Shown: in pieces, positions 33,185 through 40,944 of the stretch
Position numbering within the stretch: position 1 is the stretch's first letter
How the letters are laid out: every line of letters begins with the position of its first letter
Source of the DNA: Sinorhizobium sp. B11
Lineage (GTDB): Bacteria > Pseudomonadota > Alphaproteobacteria > Rhizobiales > Rhizobiaceae
Direction: 5' to 3'
DNA length: 64,000 nt
NCBI GenBank assembly: GCA_039725955.1
Contig: CP091034.1
Location: forward strand, 3,846,501 to 3,910,500
Program-made: the position numbers and the translations under genes
The notes under the pieces: model-generated
Seen by the model: only the letters and a program-made list of their open reading frames with translations
Told to the model about the DNA's origin: nothing
The model's database searches: none

Positions 33185-34027
33185 ATGGATCAGAAGCTGG
33201 ACACGTTCGAAGCCCGCCGCCGCGAGTTCGCGGCCTTCCTGCGTTCCCGTCGTGAGCGTCTGCGCCCTGCCGATGTCGGCCTGCCTGACGGGTTCCGCCG
33301 CCGCACGCCGGGACTTAGGCGCGAAGAGCTCGCCATGATCGCCGGTGTCGGCACGACCTGGTATACCTGGCTGGAACAGGGACGCGACATCCGCCCCTCC
33401 CCGCAGGTTCTGAATGCACTGGCAGACGCGCTTCGTCTTGATGACGCCGAACGCCAGCACCTCTTCACACTGAACAGCCGCCAACCGCCGCAGCCGTTTT
33501 CTTCAGCCCCGGAACTCGTCGACGAGCCGCTTCGCCGGATACTGGACAACCTGACCCATCAGCCCGCCTACGTGCTGGGTCGCCGCTGGGATGTTCTGGC
33601 CTGGAATCGCGCGGCAGACTTGCTGTTCGGCGGTTATGACCGGCTGGGCCCGGACGAACGCAACACTATGCACCGGCTTTTTGCCGATGATTTTCACCGC
33701 AACCTGCTGGTCGACTGGGAGGCGGTTGCCCGCGTTTCGCTTGCCATGTTCCGTGCCGACAGCGCCCGTTATGCCGGCGATCCCGACTTCGAGCGGCTCA
33801 TCGCCCTGCTGAAGCAGCAAAGTCCGGAATTCCGCGCCTGGTGGCCGCGCCATGAGATCGTCGCCCCGCTCACCGGTGTGAAACGTGTGAATCATCCGCT
33901 AAAGGGCCTGATGGCCTTCGAACACACAGGCCTTGCGCTGATGACCCAGCCGGACATGAAGCTGATCGTCTATACGCCTCTCGGCGAGCACGACACAAAC
34001 AGGAAACTCGCCGAGCTTCTCGCCTGA
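33185..34027 (+). CDS. XRE-family regulator with MmyB-like ligand domain
   Basis: About 280 residues. The N-terminal XRE helix-turn-helix contains TPGLRREELAMIAGVGTTWYTWLEQGR (about 35-62), shown here only by its LRREELA and WYTWLEQG cores. The C-terminal domain is MmyB-like (WNRAADLLFGGYDRL, and a WWPRHEI segment) and binds fatty-acid-like or other small ligands in relatives. ATG 33185 is used; ATG 33173 is possible. It is divergent from the atypical SDR, the usual arrangement for this family, which commonly controls a neighbouring SDR. Confidence 0.9.
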   Translation: MDQKLDTFEARRREFAAFLRSRRERLRPADVGLPDGFRRRTPGLRREELAMIAGVGTTWYTWLEQGRDIRPSPQVLNALADALRLDDAERQHLFTLNSRQPPQPFSSAPELVDEPLRRILDNLTHQPAYVLGRRWDVLAWNRAADLLFGGYDRLGPDERNTMHRLFADDFHRNLLVDWEAVARVSLAMFRADSARYAGDPDFERLIALLKQQSPEFRAWWPRHEIVAPLTGVKRVNHPLKGLMAFEHTGLALMTQPDMKLIVYTPLGEHDTNRKLAELLA

Positions 34028-34089
34028 TCATTGTCTGCCGCCGAAGTGACGCCATATCTTCCCCATCGCCGTCCTTCGAGGGGAAATTC

Positions 34090-35832
34090 ATGGACCGCCG
34101 TCCCAGACAATCCATTAGCATTCTCGCCGCCATCTCGCTTTGCCTCGCACCCCTGCCGGCTCTCGCCGCCTCTCCGGCACCTGTCGAAGCCGAGCATGGC
34201 ATGGTCGTGACTGCCCAGCATCTGGCAACCGATGTCGGCGTCGACGTGCTGAAGAGCGGTGGCAATGCCGTTGATGCCGCAGTCGCCGTCGGTTATGCGC
34301 TGGCGGTCGTCTATCCGACAGCCGGCAATCTCGGCGGCGGTGGTTTCATGACGATCCGGATGAAGGATGGGAAAACGACCTTCCTTGATTTCCGCGAACG
34401 CGCACCGCTCGCCGCCACCAAGACCATGTATCTCGATGCCAAGGGCGATATCGTGCCGCGCGCCAGTCTCGACGGCTATCTGGCCGTCGGAACCCCGGGT
34501 TCGGTCATGGGCTTCGAAACGGCTCGCGAGAAATATGGTACCAGGAAGCGTGAAGAGCTGATCGCCCCGGCCTTGAAATATGCGAAGGAGGGCTTCACCC
34601 TGGAACAGGGCGATGCAGCCTCTTTCGCGAGTGGCGCCAAACGGCTCGCCAAGGACGAAGAGGCGGCAAAAATCTTCCTGAAAACCGGTGGCAGCCCCTA
34701 TGTGTCCGGTGAGAAACTGGTGCAGCCCGATCTCGCCGCCGTCCTGCAATCGATCTCGGAGAAAGGCCCCGACGCCTTCTACAAGGGCGCACCGGCCGAG
34801 GCGATCGTCAAGGCCAGCCAGGCCAAGGGCGGCATCCTCGCCAAGGAGGATTTCGAGCAGTACAAGGTGCGGGAACTGAAGCCGATCGAATGCAATTATC
34901 GCGGCTATGACATCATTTCCTCGCCGCCACCCTCCTCCGGCGGCGTCATCATCTGCGAGATCTTGAACGTCCTCGAAGGCTATCCGCTCTCTTATCTCGG
35001 CTACGGATCGGCCGAGGCCGTGCACATCATGGTCGAGGCCATGCGCTATGCCTATGTAGACCGCAACGCCGCACTCGGCGACCCTGACTTCATCGACAAT
35101 CCCGTCTCCAAACTGCTGGACAGAAGTTATGCCGCGTCAATTCGTGCCAAGATCGATCCGTATCGGGCAGGCACTTCCGCCAACCTGAAGCCGCTCGGCG
35201 GCAAGGAAAGCACCGAGACGACACATTATTCAGTCATCGATGACGAGGGCAATGCGGTCGCGGTGACCTATACGCTGAACGGCTCCTTCGGCGCTGGCGT
35301 CGTCGCACCGGGCACCGGCGTGCTACTCAACAACGAGATGGATGATTTTACTTCCAAGCCGGGCGTGCCGAACCTTTACGGCCTCGTCCAGGGTGAGGCC
35401 AACGCCATCGCCCCCAAGAAGACGCCGCTCTCCTCCATGAGTCCGACCATCGTCACCAAGGACGGCAAGCCCTTCATGGTGATCGGAAGCCCCGGCGGCT
35501 CCCGCATCATCACCATCACACTGGAAGCAATTCTGAATGTCGTGGATTTCGGCATGGACATCAGTCAGGCGGTCAATGCTCCGCGTATTCATCACCAGTG
35601 GCAGCCGGACACGGTCTACCTGGAACCCTACGCCCTCTCGCCGGATACCGAAAAGGCGCTGGCCGCCATGGGCTACAAGTTCGATGGCGGTAATAATACG
35701 CCCGTCTGGGGTCAGGCGGCCGGTATTCTCGTCGGCGGCAAGAGCCTTGCGGCGATCGAGAAGGGCGGCGGCGCCCGTTACAACGGCGCTATGGACAGTC
35801 GCGCAACCGAAGGCTCCGCCAACGGCTATTGA
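34090..35832 (+). CDS. ggt: Gamma-glutamyltransferase (glutathione hydrolase)
   Basis: A 580-residue Ntn hydrolase precursor. A signal peptide (ILAAISLCLAPLPALA) sends it to the periplasm. The large subunit has GGNAVDAAVAVGYAL and NLGGGGFMTIRM. The autoprocessing site and nucleophile are the Thr of STETTHYSVIDDEG, starting the small subunit, with later GTGVLLNNEMDDF and IGSPGGSRII. It cleaves or transfers gamma-glutamyl groups from glutathione. All key residues are present. Start with gagggga upstream; the stop is 9 bases from a convergent gene. Confidence 0.95.
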   Translation: MDRRPRQSISILAAISLCLAPLPALAASPAPVEAEHGMVVTAQHLATDVGVDVLKSGGNAVDAAVAVGYALAVVYPTAGNLGGGGFMTIRMKDGKTTFLDFRERAPLAATKTMYLDAKGDIVPRASLDGYLAVGTPGSVMGFETAREKYGTRKREELIAPALKYAKEGFTLEQGDAASFASGAKRLAKDEEAAKIFLKTGGSPYVSGEKLVQPDLAAVLQSISEKGPDAFYKGAPAEAIVKASQAKGGILAKEDFEQYKVRELKPIECNYRGYDIISSPPPSSGGVIICEILNVLEGYPLSYLGYGSAEAVHIMVEAMRYAYVDRNAALGDPDFIDNPVSKLLDRSYAASIRAKIDPYRAGTSANLKPLGGKESTETTHYSVIDDEGNAVAVTYTLNGSFGAGVVAPGTGVLLNNEMDDFTSKPGVPNLYGLVQGEANAIAPKKTPLSSMSPTIVTKDGKPFMVIGSPGGSRIITITLEAILNVVDFGMDISQAVNAPRIHHQWQPDTVYLEPYALSPDTEKALAAMGYKFDGGNNTPVWGQAAGILVGGKSLAAIEKGGGARYNGAMDSRATEGSANGY

Positions 35833-35841
35833 GCAGGCGCC

Positions 35842-36549
35842 TCAGCGGATTCTCACCCGAACGAAATCGCCGTCGATCTCGACACGCGGTTTTACGCCCG
35901 GCACACTTGGCTGCCGGGCATCGACCCAGGAGGCCTGCGCCGCCACAGTGTAGTCGACCGGCACATTGTCTCCGAAGCCAAGATAGGCGTCGAGCGCGCG
36001 AGCCCGGATTGACACGTTTTCGTCCGCTTCTACCTTGTCGAAGTCGAGGGAAGCCTTCACGGCATCCCCGCGGATATCGATGCCGCGGGCATGACCGTCG
36101 AGGATGATGTCGGCCGCCTTTCCGGCAATGGCAAGCTCGGAAAAATGACCAATGAGCCTTGCGCTGAAGGCACTCTGATCGATCCGGAGGGCTGCGCCGG
36201 CAGGTACGTTGGCATTGACCTCAACCACGCAGTCGGATGGATCCAGCCAGGACGATGCAGCGATATCGATATGCAGCACCGTACCATCAACCCGCATGTC
36301 GCTGTTGTCGCGGCAATCGGCAAAGTACCAGCTCGAATACCAGGACGAGAACCAGCCCTTCCGTCGCCCGCTGAGCGATGCGCCATAGGGCTGGTCGCTT
36401 CGCGTGGTGATGTTGATCGAGCTGGCGTCACCACTGATGGCGACCGCACGCACGCCGGAGAGATCGGGAATTGCTGTGGTCGATACCTTGTCGGGCAGAG
36501 CGGAAGCGGTAGCTGCCAGAAGCACCGGCATCACAAGAAGAATGGTCAT
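35842..36549 (-). CDS. Exported protein of unknown function with a beta-repeat-like (DUF4097-type) C-terminal half
   Basis: A 235-residue protein with a signal peptide (MTILLVMPVLLAATASALP). The mature part has alternating beta-strand patterns (VRAVAISGDASSINITT, ELAIAGKAADIILDG, IDIRGDAVKASLDFDKV) reminiscent of DUF4097/DUF2807 beta-solenoid domains, plus a Trp/Tyr/Ser-rich patch (WFSSWYSSWYFADC). I do not recognise a specific family with certainty. It is divergent from a membrane AraC regulator and shares its promoter region, which holds two abutting 22-bp repeats. Confidence 0.8.
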   Translation of the reverse strand: MTILLVMPVLLAATASALPDKVSTTAIPDLSGVRAVAISGDASSINITTRSDQPYGASLSGRRKGWFSSWYSSWYFADCRDNSDMRVDGTVLHIDIAASSWLDPSDCVVEVNANVPAGAALRIDQSAFSARLIGHFSELAIAGKAADIILDGHARGIDIRGDAVKASLDFDKVEADENVSIRARALDAYLGFGDNVPVDYTVAAQASWVDARQPSVPGVKPRVEIDGDFVRVRIR

Positions 36550-36620
36550 CGAAATCCGTCCATGAATGAAGCCCTCCCGTCGAGGACAGTTTCAGGATGT
36601 TTTCTCAGGCTCTATTTCGA

Positions 36621-36664
36621 GACCTCGATCACGATCCGGGTCGACCGCGAACGCAATCGGGTTC
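36621..36664. promoter_or_regulatory. Tandem pair of 22-bp operator-like repeats in the AraC divergent promoter
   Basis: Two directly abutting 22-bp units (36621-36642 and 36643-36664). Each starts GACC, and the first has a GATC-N2-GATC core and ends GGGTC, making it nearly palindromic. The second unit matches the first at about 16 of 22 positions. An equivalent abutting pair is at 38834-38877. Two helical turns per unit fits an AraC-type protein bound to two half-sites on one DNA face. Confidence 0.6.
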
Positions 36665-36707
36665 ATTCTGAGACCATTCTTCCATTGTTGCAGTTCGGAT
36701 ATCGCCG

Positions 36708-37769
36708 ATGATCTTCGTTCCCCTGCCCTTCGTCGTGGCTCTGCTGCTTGCCATCCTGCTTGTCCGCATGCTGCGGCAGGGAGACGGATCGCTCGCCGAA
36801 AGGCGGCCTTTCCTGCTGTTGATCGGCTTCTACACCCTGCAGTCCATAGTGATCGGCATCCGCTGGGGTTACGACGTCGTCGAGATCATGCCGATCCAAT
36901 CGTTGATCGCGACAACGATTGCGGCGCTTGCCTGGGTCTGCTTCAAAGGGCTGACCGAGGAAGAGCAGCCCACTCTTTCCCGTTTCTGGCCGCACCTTCT
37001 GCCGACTGCGACAATCGCCATCTTCATAGCTCTCTACCCGGAACCGATCAGCCTCGCCATTATCCTGATCTTCTTCGGCTATGGCGCCGCACTGCTCTGG
37101 CTTGCCCGGCATGGCCCGGATGCGCTCGTCGCCTCCAGGCTCGATGGTGCAGTGCTTTCTTATCGCTCGCTGCAGATCACCGGCTTCGCCCTCATCGCCT
37201 CTGCTCTCACCGATGTCATCATCAGCTTCGATTTCACCAGGACAGGCGGCATCCATGCAGGCGCCATCGTCGCACTCGGGAACGTCATCGCGCTCTTGAT
37301 CCTCGGCACGGCCGCTTCCGTGGCAAGCAGCGGCAGCACGGTCGAAGCGATATCAGTGGAGCCACCTCCACCACCACCGGCAACAGAGGAAGACGAAGCG
37401 GTCGCTGCGGCACTCGATACATTGATGCGCGCCCGCCAGCTCTACCGCGATCCCGAACTCAACCTGACCCGCATCGCTCGCAAAATGAACCTGCCCGCCC
37501 GGCGCGTCTCCACGGCCGTCAACCGCATCCACGGCATGAGCGTCTCGCAATATGTGAACGACTTCCGCATCCGCGCCGCCTGCGAGCAGCTGGTCGGCAC
37601 CGATCATCCGATAACGCAGGTGATGTTCGACTCCGGCTTCATCAGCAAGTCCAACTTCAATCGCGAATTTGCGCGCATGAATGGCGAAAGCCCGACACAG
37701 TTCAGAAAGCGGCGTATCCCGCGAGAATCGGGTGGCGCGGCGTCCAATGTCATATTCATGTCACCGTGA
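36708..37769 (+). CDS. Membrane-embedded AraC-family regulator (seven predicted TM segments)
   Basis: A 353-residue protein. Seven hydrophobic segments occupy about residues 2-22, 31-52, 56-78, 91-105, 109-128, 153-173 and 181-206. A proline-rich linker (EPPPPPPA) follows, then an AraC DNA-binding domain at about 230-345: LNLTRIARKMNLPARRVS as the first helix-turn-helix and ITQVMFDSGFISKSNFNREF as the second. The output domain stays on the cytoplasmic side while the TM domain senses a membrane or periplasmic cue. It is divergent from an exported protein and followed by threonine dehydratase. The ribosome-binding site is weak. Confidence 0.9.
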   Translation: MIFVPLPFVVALLLAILLVRMLRQGDGSLAERRPFLLLIGFYTLQSIVIGIRWGYDVVEIMPIQSLIATTIAALAWVCFKGLTEEEQPTLSRFWPHLLPTATIAIFIALYPEPISLAIILIFFGYGAALLWLARHGPDALVASRLDGAVLSYRSLQITGFALIASALTDVIISFDFTRTGGIHAGAIVALGNVIALLILGTAASVASSGSTVEAISVEPPPPPPATEEDEAVAAALDTLMRARQLYRDPELNLTRIARKMNLPARRVSTAVNRIHGMSVSQYVNDFRIRAACEQLVGTDHPITQVMFDSGFISKSNFNREFARMNGESPTQFRKRRIPRESGGAASNVIFMSP

Positions 37770-37838
37770 CAAAGTCGCCGTTCACAAGCAAAGATGTGCG
37801 CTCTATGCATGAGCGGCATTAAAGCAGAAGAGATTCCC

Positions 37839-38813
37839 ATGGCCTCCATTGAAATGATCGTTGCCGCCAGGGCCCGCCTGCGCGGACATGCGCGGCGCAC
37901 GCCGCTTCTCTCCTCCCCCTTCCTTGATGAAATCGCCGGCCGGCGGCTGTTCGTGAAGGCCGAATGCCTGCAGCATTCCGGCTCCTTCAAGTTCCGTGGC
38001 GGCTGGTCTGCCGTCTCGGGCATCGATCCGGAACTGCGCAGGAAGGGGGTTATCGCCTTCTCCTCCGGCAACCATGCCCAGGGTGTGGCACTTGCCGCCC
38101 GCATGCACGGCATCCCCAGCGTCATCATCATGCCGAGTGACGCGCCCAGGCTGAAGATCGCCAACACCCGCGCCTTCGGTGCCGAAGTGGTGCTCTACGA
38201 TCGCGCCAATGAAGATCGCGACGAGATCGGCGCGAAGCTATCATCCGAGCGAGGCCTGACGCTCATCAAGCCCTTCGACGAGCCGCTGGTTATTGCAGGC
38301 CAGGGTACGACCGGGCTGGAGATCGCCGAGCAGACGGAAGAGGAAGGCGTCAAGAACGCCGAAGTCCTCGTTCCCTGTGGCGGTGGCGGTCTGAGTTCGG
38401 GCATCGCCCTCGCGTTGGAAGCAAGTGCGCCGGGCTTCCGTGTCCGTCCCTGCGAACCGGAAAATTTCGACGATACCACCCGCTCACTTGCATCAGGCAA
38501 GATCGAGCGCAACGCTGCAATGACCGGCTCGATCTGCGATGCGATCATCACGCCGCAGCCCGGCAACATCACCTTCCCGATCCTGAAGCGTCTTGCCGGA
38601 CAGGGTATCGTCGTGACGGATGACGAGGCGTTACGCGCTGTCGCCCTCGCCTTCAATCGTCTCAAGATCGTCGTTGAGCCGGGCGGGGCTGTTGCACTGG
38701 CTGCAGCCCTCTTTCACGGCGACCAGCTGGACAGCGATACGGCTGTCGTCGTCACCTCGGGCGGCAATATCGACGCCGACGTGTTCACCAATGCACTGGA
38801 GCGTTTCGGCTAA
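37839..38813 (+). CDS. Threonine/serine dehydratase-like PLP enzyme
   Basis: About 324 residues, fold type II PLP enzyme. The Schiff-base lysine is in HSGSFKFRGGW, substrate-site SSGNHAQGVALAA follows, and the phosphate loop is PCGGGGLSSGIALAL. The sequence fits short catabolic threonine/serine dehydratases or serine racemase-like enzymes with no ACT regulatory domain. ATG 37839 is the family start; upstream ATGs lack ribosome-binding sites. It lies 69 bases after the membrane AraC gene in the same direction and may be co-transcribed. It is followed by the second tandem operator pair. Confidence 0.88.
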   Translation: MASIEMIVAARARLRGHARRTPLLSSPFLDEIAGRRLFVKAECLQHSGSFKFRGGWSAVSGIDPELRRKGVIAFSSGNHAQGVALAARMHGIPSVIIMPSDAPRLKIANTRAFGAEVVLYDRANEDRDEIGAKLSSERGLTLIKPFDEPLVIAGQGTTGLEIAEQTEEEGVKNAEVLVPCGGGGLSSGIALALEASAPGFRVRPCEPENFDDTTRSLASGKIERNAAMTGSICDAIITPQPGNITFPILKRLAGQGIVVTDDEALRAVALAFNRLKIVVEPGGAVALAAALFHGDQLDSDTAVVVTSGGNIDADVFTNALERFG

Positions 38814-38833
38814 CGCTCGACAACGCTCTCGAA

Positions 38834-38877
38834 GACCCTGATCGCGATCGGTGACGACCTCGATCATGATCGGGGTC
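38834..38877. promoter_or_regulatory. Second tandem pair of 22-bp operator-like repeats
   Basis: Two abutting 22-bp units (38834-38855, 38856-38877), each starting GACC with a GATC-N2-GATC core. The downstream unit matches the unit at 36621 at 20 of 22 positions and is close to a perfect palindrome. It is 69 bases before the hydrolase-fold gene at 38946. Likely read by the membrane AraC protein at 36708. Confidence 0.6.
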
Positions 38878-38945
38878 TCCTCGGCACCAAAAAGCAGCAA
38901 AACCTCCCCGTGCCGCCATGTGGCGGTCATCGTTTCGAGGTTTTC

Positions 38946-39974
38946 ATGATACATCTTCTCATCCTGCTGCTATCGGCATGGCTTCTTGCCGCCGATATGC
39001 CGGCGCATGAAGCCAATGCCGTTGGCCTCTCCTTTCTATCGGTCTCCGTTGCAGAGCGGCACGGCATCATGGACATCACGCTTTGGTATCCGGCCACAAA
39101 AGGCGGTACTCCCGTTCTGATCGGCGACAGCCCGCTTTTCAAAGGCGAGATCGCTCGGCAGGACGCACCTAAAGCTGCCGGCAGTCATCCATTGATCCTG
39201 CTTTCTCACGGCGGCCTGAAATCCGGTCCGTTCATTGGCGCTTGGATGGCATCGCGCCTCGCTTCGAAGGGCTTCGTGGTGGCAATGATGCGACAGCCGG
39301 ATCCGCATACGATGACGAGCGAGGAGAGCATCCGCGAGATATGGCTGCGACCTGCCGATCTCTCCGCGGCCCTGACGGCAATCGAAAGGGACGACACGCT
39401 GTCCGGCGGGATAGACCGCAACCGCATCGGCGTTCTGGGCTTTCTGGTGGGCGGAACATCCGCGCTTTCGATTGCAGGCGGCGACATCGACCCGGAAAGC
39501 TTTGCGCGCTCCTGCGATCCCGGTGGCACCGGTATCGACTGTGTAGAGTTCGCCACCGCCGGCATCGATCTCCATTCCGTCGACAGGCAGAAGCTCTCCC
39601 GCTCTCATCTCGACCCACGGGTGAAGACAGCCGTTGTTATCGATCCTGAGTTCGGCGCCAGTTTCACACCCGAAAGCCTCGCGCAGATATCGATCCCGGT
39701 GCGGCTCATCAATCTCGGCACACCGAAAACCGTCTGGCCGGGGCTGCGCGCATCGGATCTGAAAAGCGCAATATCCGGTGCACGCTACGATCTGATCATG
39801 AACGCTTCGCAATACAGCGCTTTCAGCGAGTGCAAGCCGGCAGGCGCCTCTATTCTTCGCGAGGAAGGTGAAGAACCTCTCTGCCAGGATCCCGAAGGAA
39901 CGAACCGTGCGGCTATCCACGACAGTCTGGCGGAGATGGTGGCGGCAGCCTTCCACAGCGATCTCCCGCAATAG
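38946..39974 (+). CDS. Secreted alpha/beta-hydrolase-fold protein with degenerate catalytic triad
   Basis: About 342 residues with a signal peptide (LLILLLSAWLLAADMPA). The fold resembles dienelactone hydrolase/PAF-acetylhydrolase-like proteins: LTLWYPA-type strand (DITLWYPATKGG), oxyanion region LLSHGGLKSG, and RIGVLGFLVGGTSAL where the nucleophile elbow should be. The elbow serine is Leu167 (GFLVGG instead of GFSxGG), and the usual GHF-type histidine region reads NASQYSAF, with Gln289 in place of His. It is therefore probably a non-catalytic binding protein. The start at 38946 begins the signal peptide, and gagg lies nearby. It is preceded by the tandem operator pair. Confidence 0.88.
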   Translation: MIHLLILLLSAWLLAADMPAHEANAVGLSFLSVSVAERHGIMDITLWYPATKGGTPVLIGDSPLFKGEIARQDAPKAAGSHPLILLSHGGLKSGPFIGAWMASRLASKGFVVAMMRQPDPHTMTSEESIREIWLRPADLSAALTAIERDDTLSGGIDRNRIGVLGFLVGGTSALSIAGGDIDPESFARSCDPGGTGIDCVEFATAGIDLHSVDRQKLSRSHLDPRVKTAVVIDPEFGASFTPESLAQISIPVRLINLGTPKTVWPGLRASDLKSAISGARYDLIMNASQYSAFSECKPAGASILREEGEEPLCQDPEGTNRAAIHDSLAEMVAAAFHSDLPQ

Positions 39975-39978
39975 AAAC

Positions 39979-40006
39979 AATGTCCGCAGCACCTGCTGCG
40001 GACATT
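39979..40006. terminator. Perfect 11-bp inverted repeat between convergent genes
   Basis: AATGTCCGCAG (39979-39989) pairs with CTGCGGACATT (39996-40006) around CACCTG. It lies between the hydrolase stop (39974) and the SDR stop (40025). Symmetric, so it can act on both strands; the A/T ends give short U-runs. Confidence 0.6.
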
Positions 40007-40024
40007 GGCGTTCTCTGTTCTCGC

Positions 40025-40822
40025 TCAGGCGACCTTGTAGCGCGGAGCCGGCACTGAACGCGACAGGTTCGGCATCAGTGCCTGACGGGCCTGCTCATAA
40101 GCAGCGAGCAGGCCGGCATCTTCAAGCGCCGGGATCGTTGCAAATTCACCCTCGGCAAGACCTGCCAGCGACGCATCGACCATGTTTTCGGCCGACATGA
40201 CGATTTCGCCTGGCAGATGCTCGACCGGCGTGCCGGCAATGCCCCAGAATTCGGTGGCCGTGGCGCCCGGCAGCACGGCCTGAACGCGGATATTCTTGTC
40301 GGCAAGCTCATGCTTCAGTGACTGGCTGAAGGCGAATACAAAGGCTTTCGTGCCGCCGTAGACACCATTCAGGATTTCAGGCGCGATCGCGACTATCGAG
40401 GCAATATTGATGATGGTGCCGCCGCCGCGAGCAACGAGGCCGGGCACAGCCGCATAAGTCAGCCGCATCACTGCGCTCACGTTGATATCGACCATTTCCT
40501 GCATCTTGTCGACGTCGGAGCCAAGGAGTGGTGCGGTGCCGCCGAAGCCGGCATTGTTGACGAGCATGGTGATGCTCTGGTCTTCCTTCAGTACCTTCTC
40601 GACTTTCGCGAGATCTTCCTTCTTGCCGAGATCGGCAGACAGCGTCTCGACCGTGCGGCCCGTTTCATCGGCCAGCCGATTTGCCAGCGTCTTCAGCCGC
40701 TCGCCATTGCGGGCAACGAGGATGAGATTGTAGCCCTGCCTTGCCAGACGATGTGCGTAGATTGCGCCGATGCCCGAGGATGCGCCGGTGACCAGTGCGG
40801 TACCCTTGTCTTGATGTGCCAT
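40025..40822 (-). CDS. SDR family oxidoreductase (DltE/YohF-like)
   Basis: A 265-residue SDR with intact motifs: LVTGASSGIGAIYAHRLA, VNNAGFGG, and YGGTKAFVFAFSQSL for catalysis. The sequence is of the classical type that handles short aldehydes or ketones. ATG 40822 is preceded by an adequate ribosome-binding site (ggagaaacg); the longer frame is not family-like. It is divergent from a GlxA-type regulator with a tandem 16-bp repeat in between, so it is the probable target of that regulator. Confidence 0.9.
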   Translation of the reverse strand: MAHQDKGTALVTGASSGIGAIYAHRLARQGYNLILVARNGERLKTLANRLADETGRTVETLSADLGKKEDLAKVEKVLKEDQSITMLVNNAGFGGTAPLLGSDVDKMQEMVDINVSAVMRLTYAAVPGLVARGGGTIINIASIVAIAPEILNGVYGGTKAFVFAFSQSLKHELADKNIRVQAVLPGATATEFWGIAGTPVEHLPGEIVMSAENMVDASLAGLAEGEFATIPALEDAGLLAAYEQARQALMPNLSRSVPAPRYKVA

Positions 40823-40912
40823 GATCGTTTCTCCATTTTGTACGCCGGCCCGATGCCTTGCGCTTGAGGAGAGTTTTACGCCCGATTGCCTGCGTCCCAA
40901 ATGTCATATATA

Positions 40913-40944
40913 CCACTTTTTAGGACATCCACTTTTCAGGGCAT
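40913..40944. promoter_or_regulatory. Tandem 16-bp direct repeat in front of the GlxA-type regulator
   Basis: Units CCACTTTTTAGGACAT (40913-40928) and CCACTTTTCAGGGCAT (40929-40944) abut directly and differ at two positions. The second overlaps ATG 40943, so translation may begin at 40946 or 40952. Candidate AraC operator controlling the divergent SDR and the regulator itself. Confidence 0.6.
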
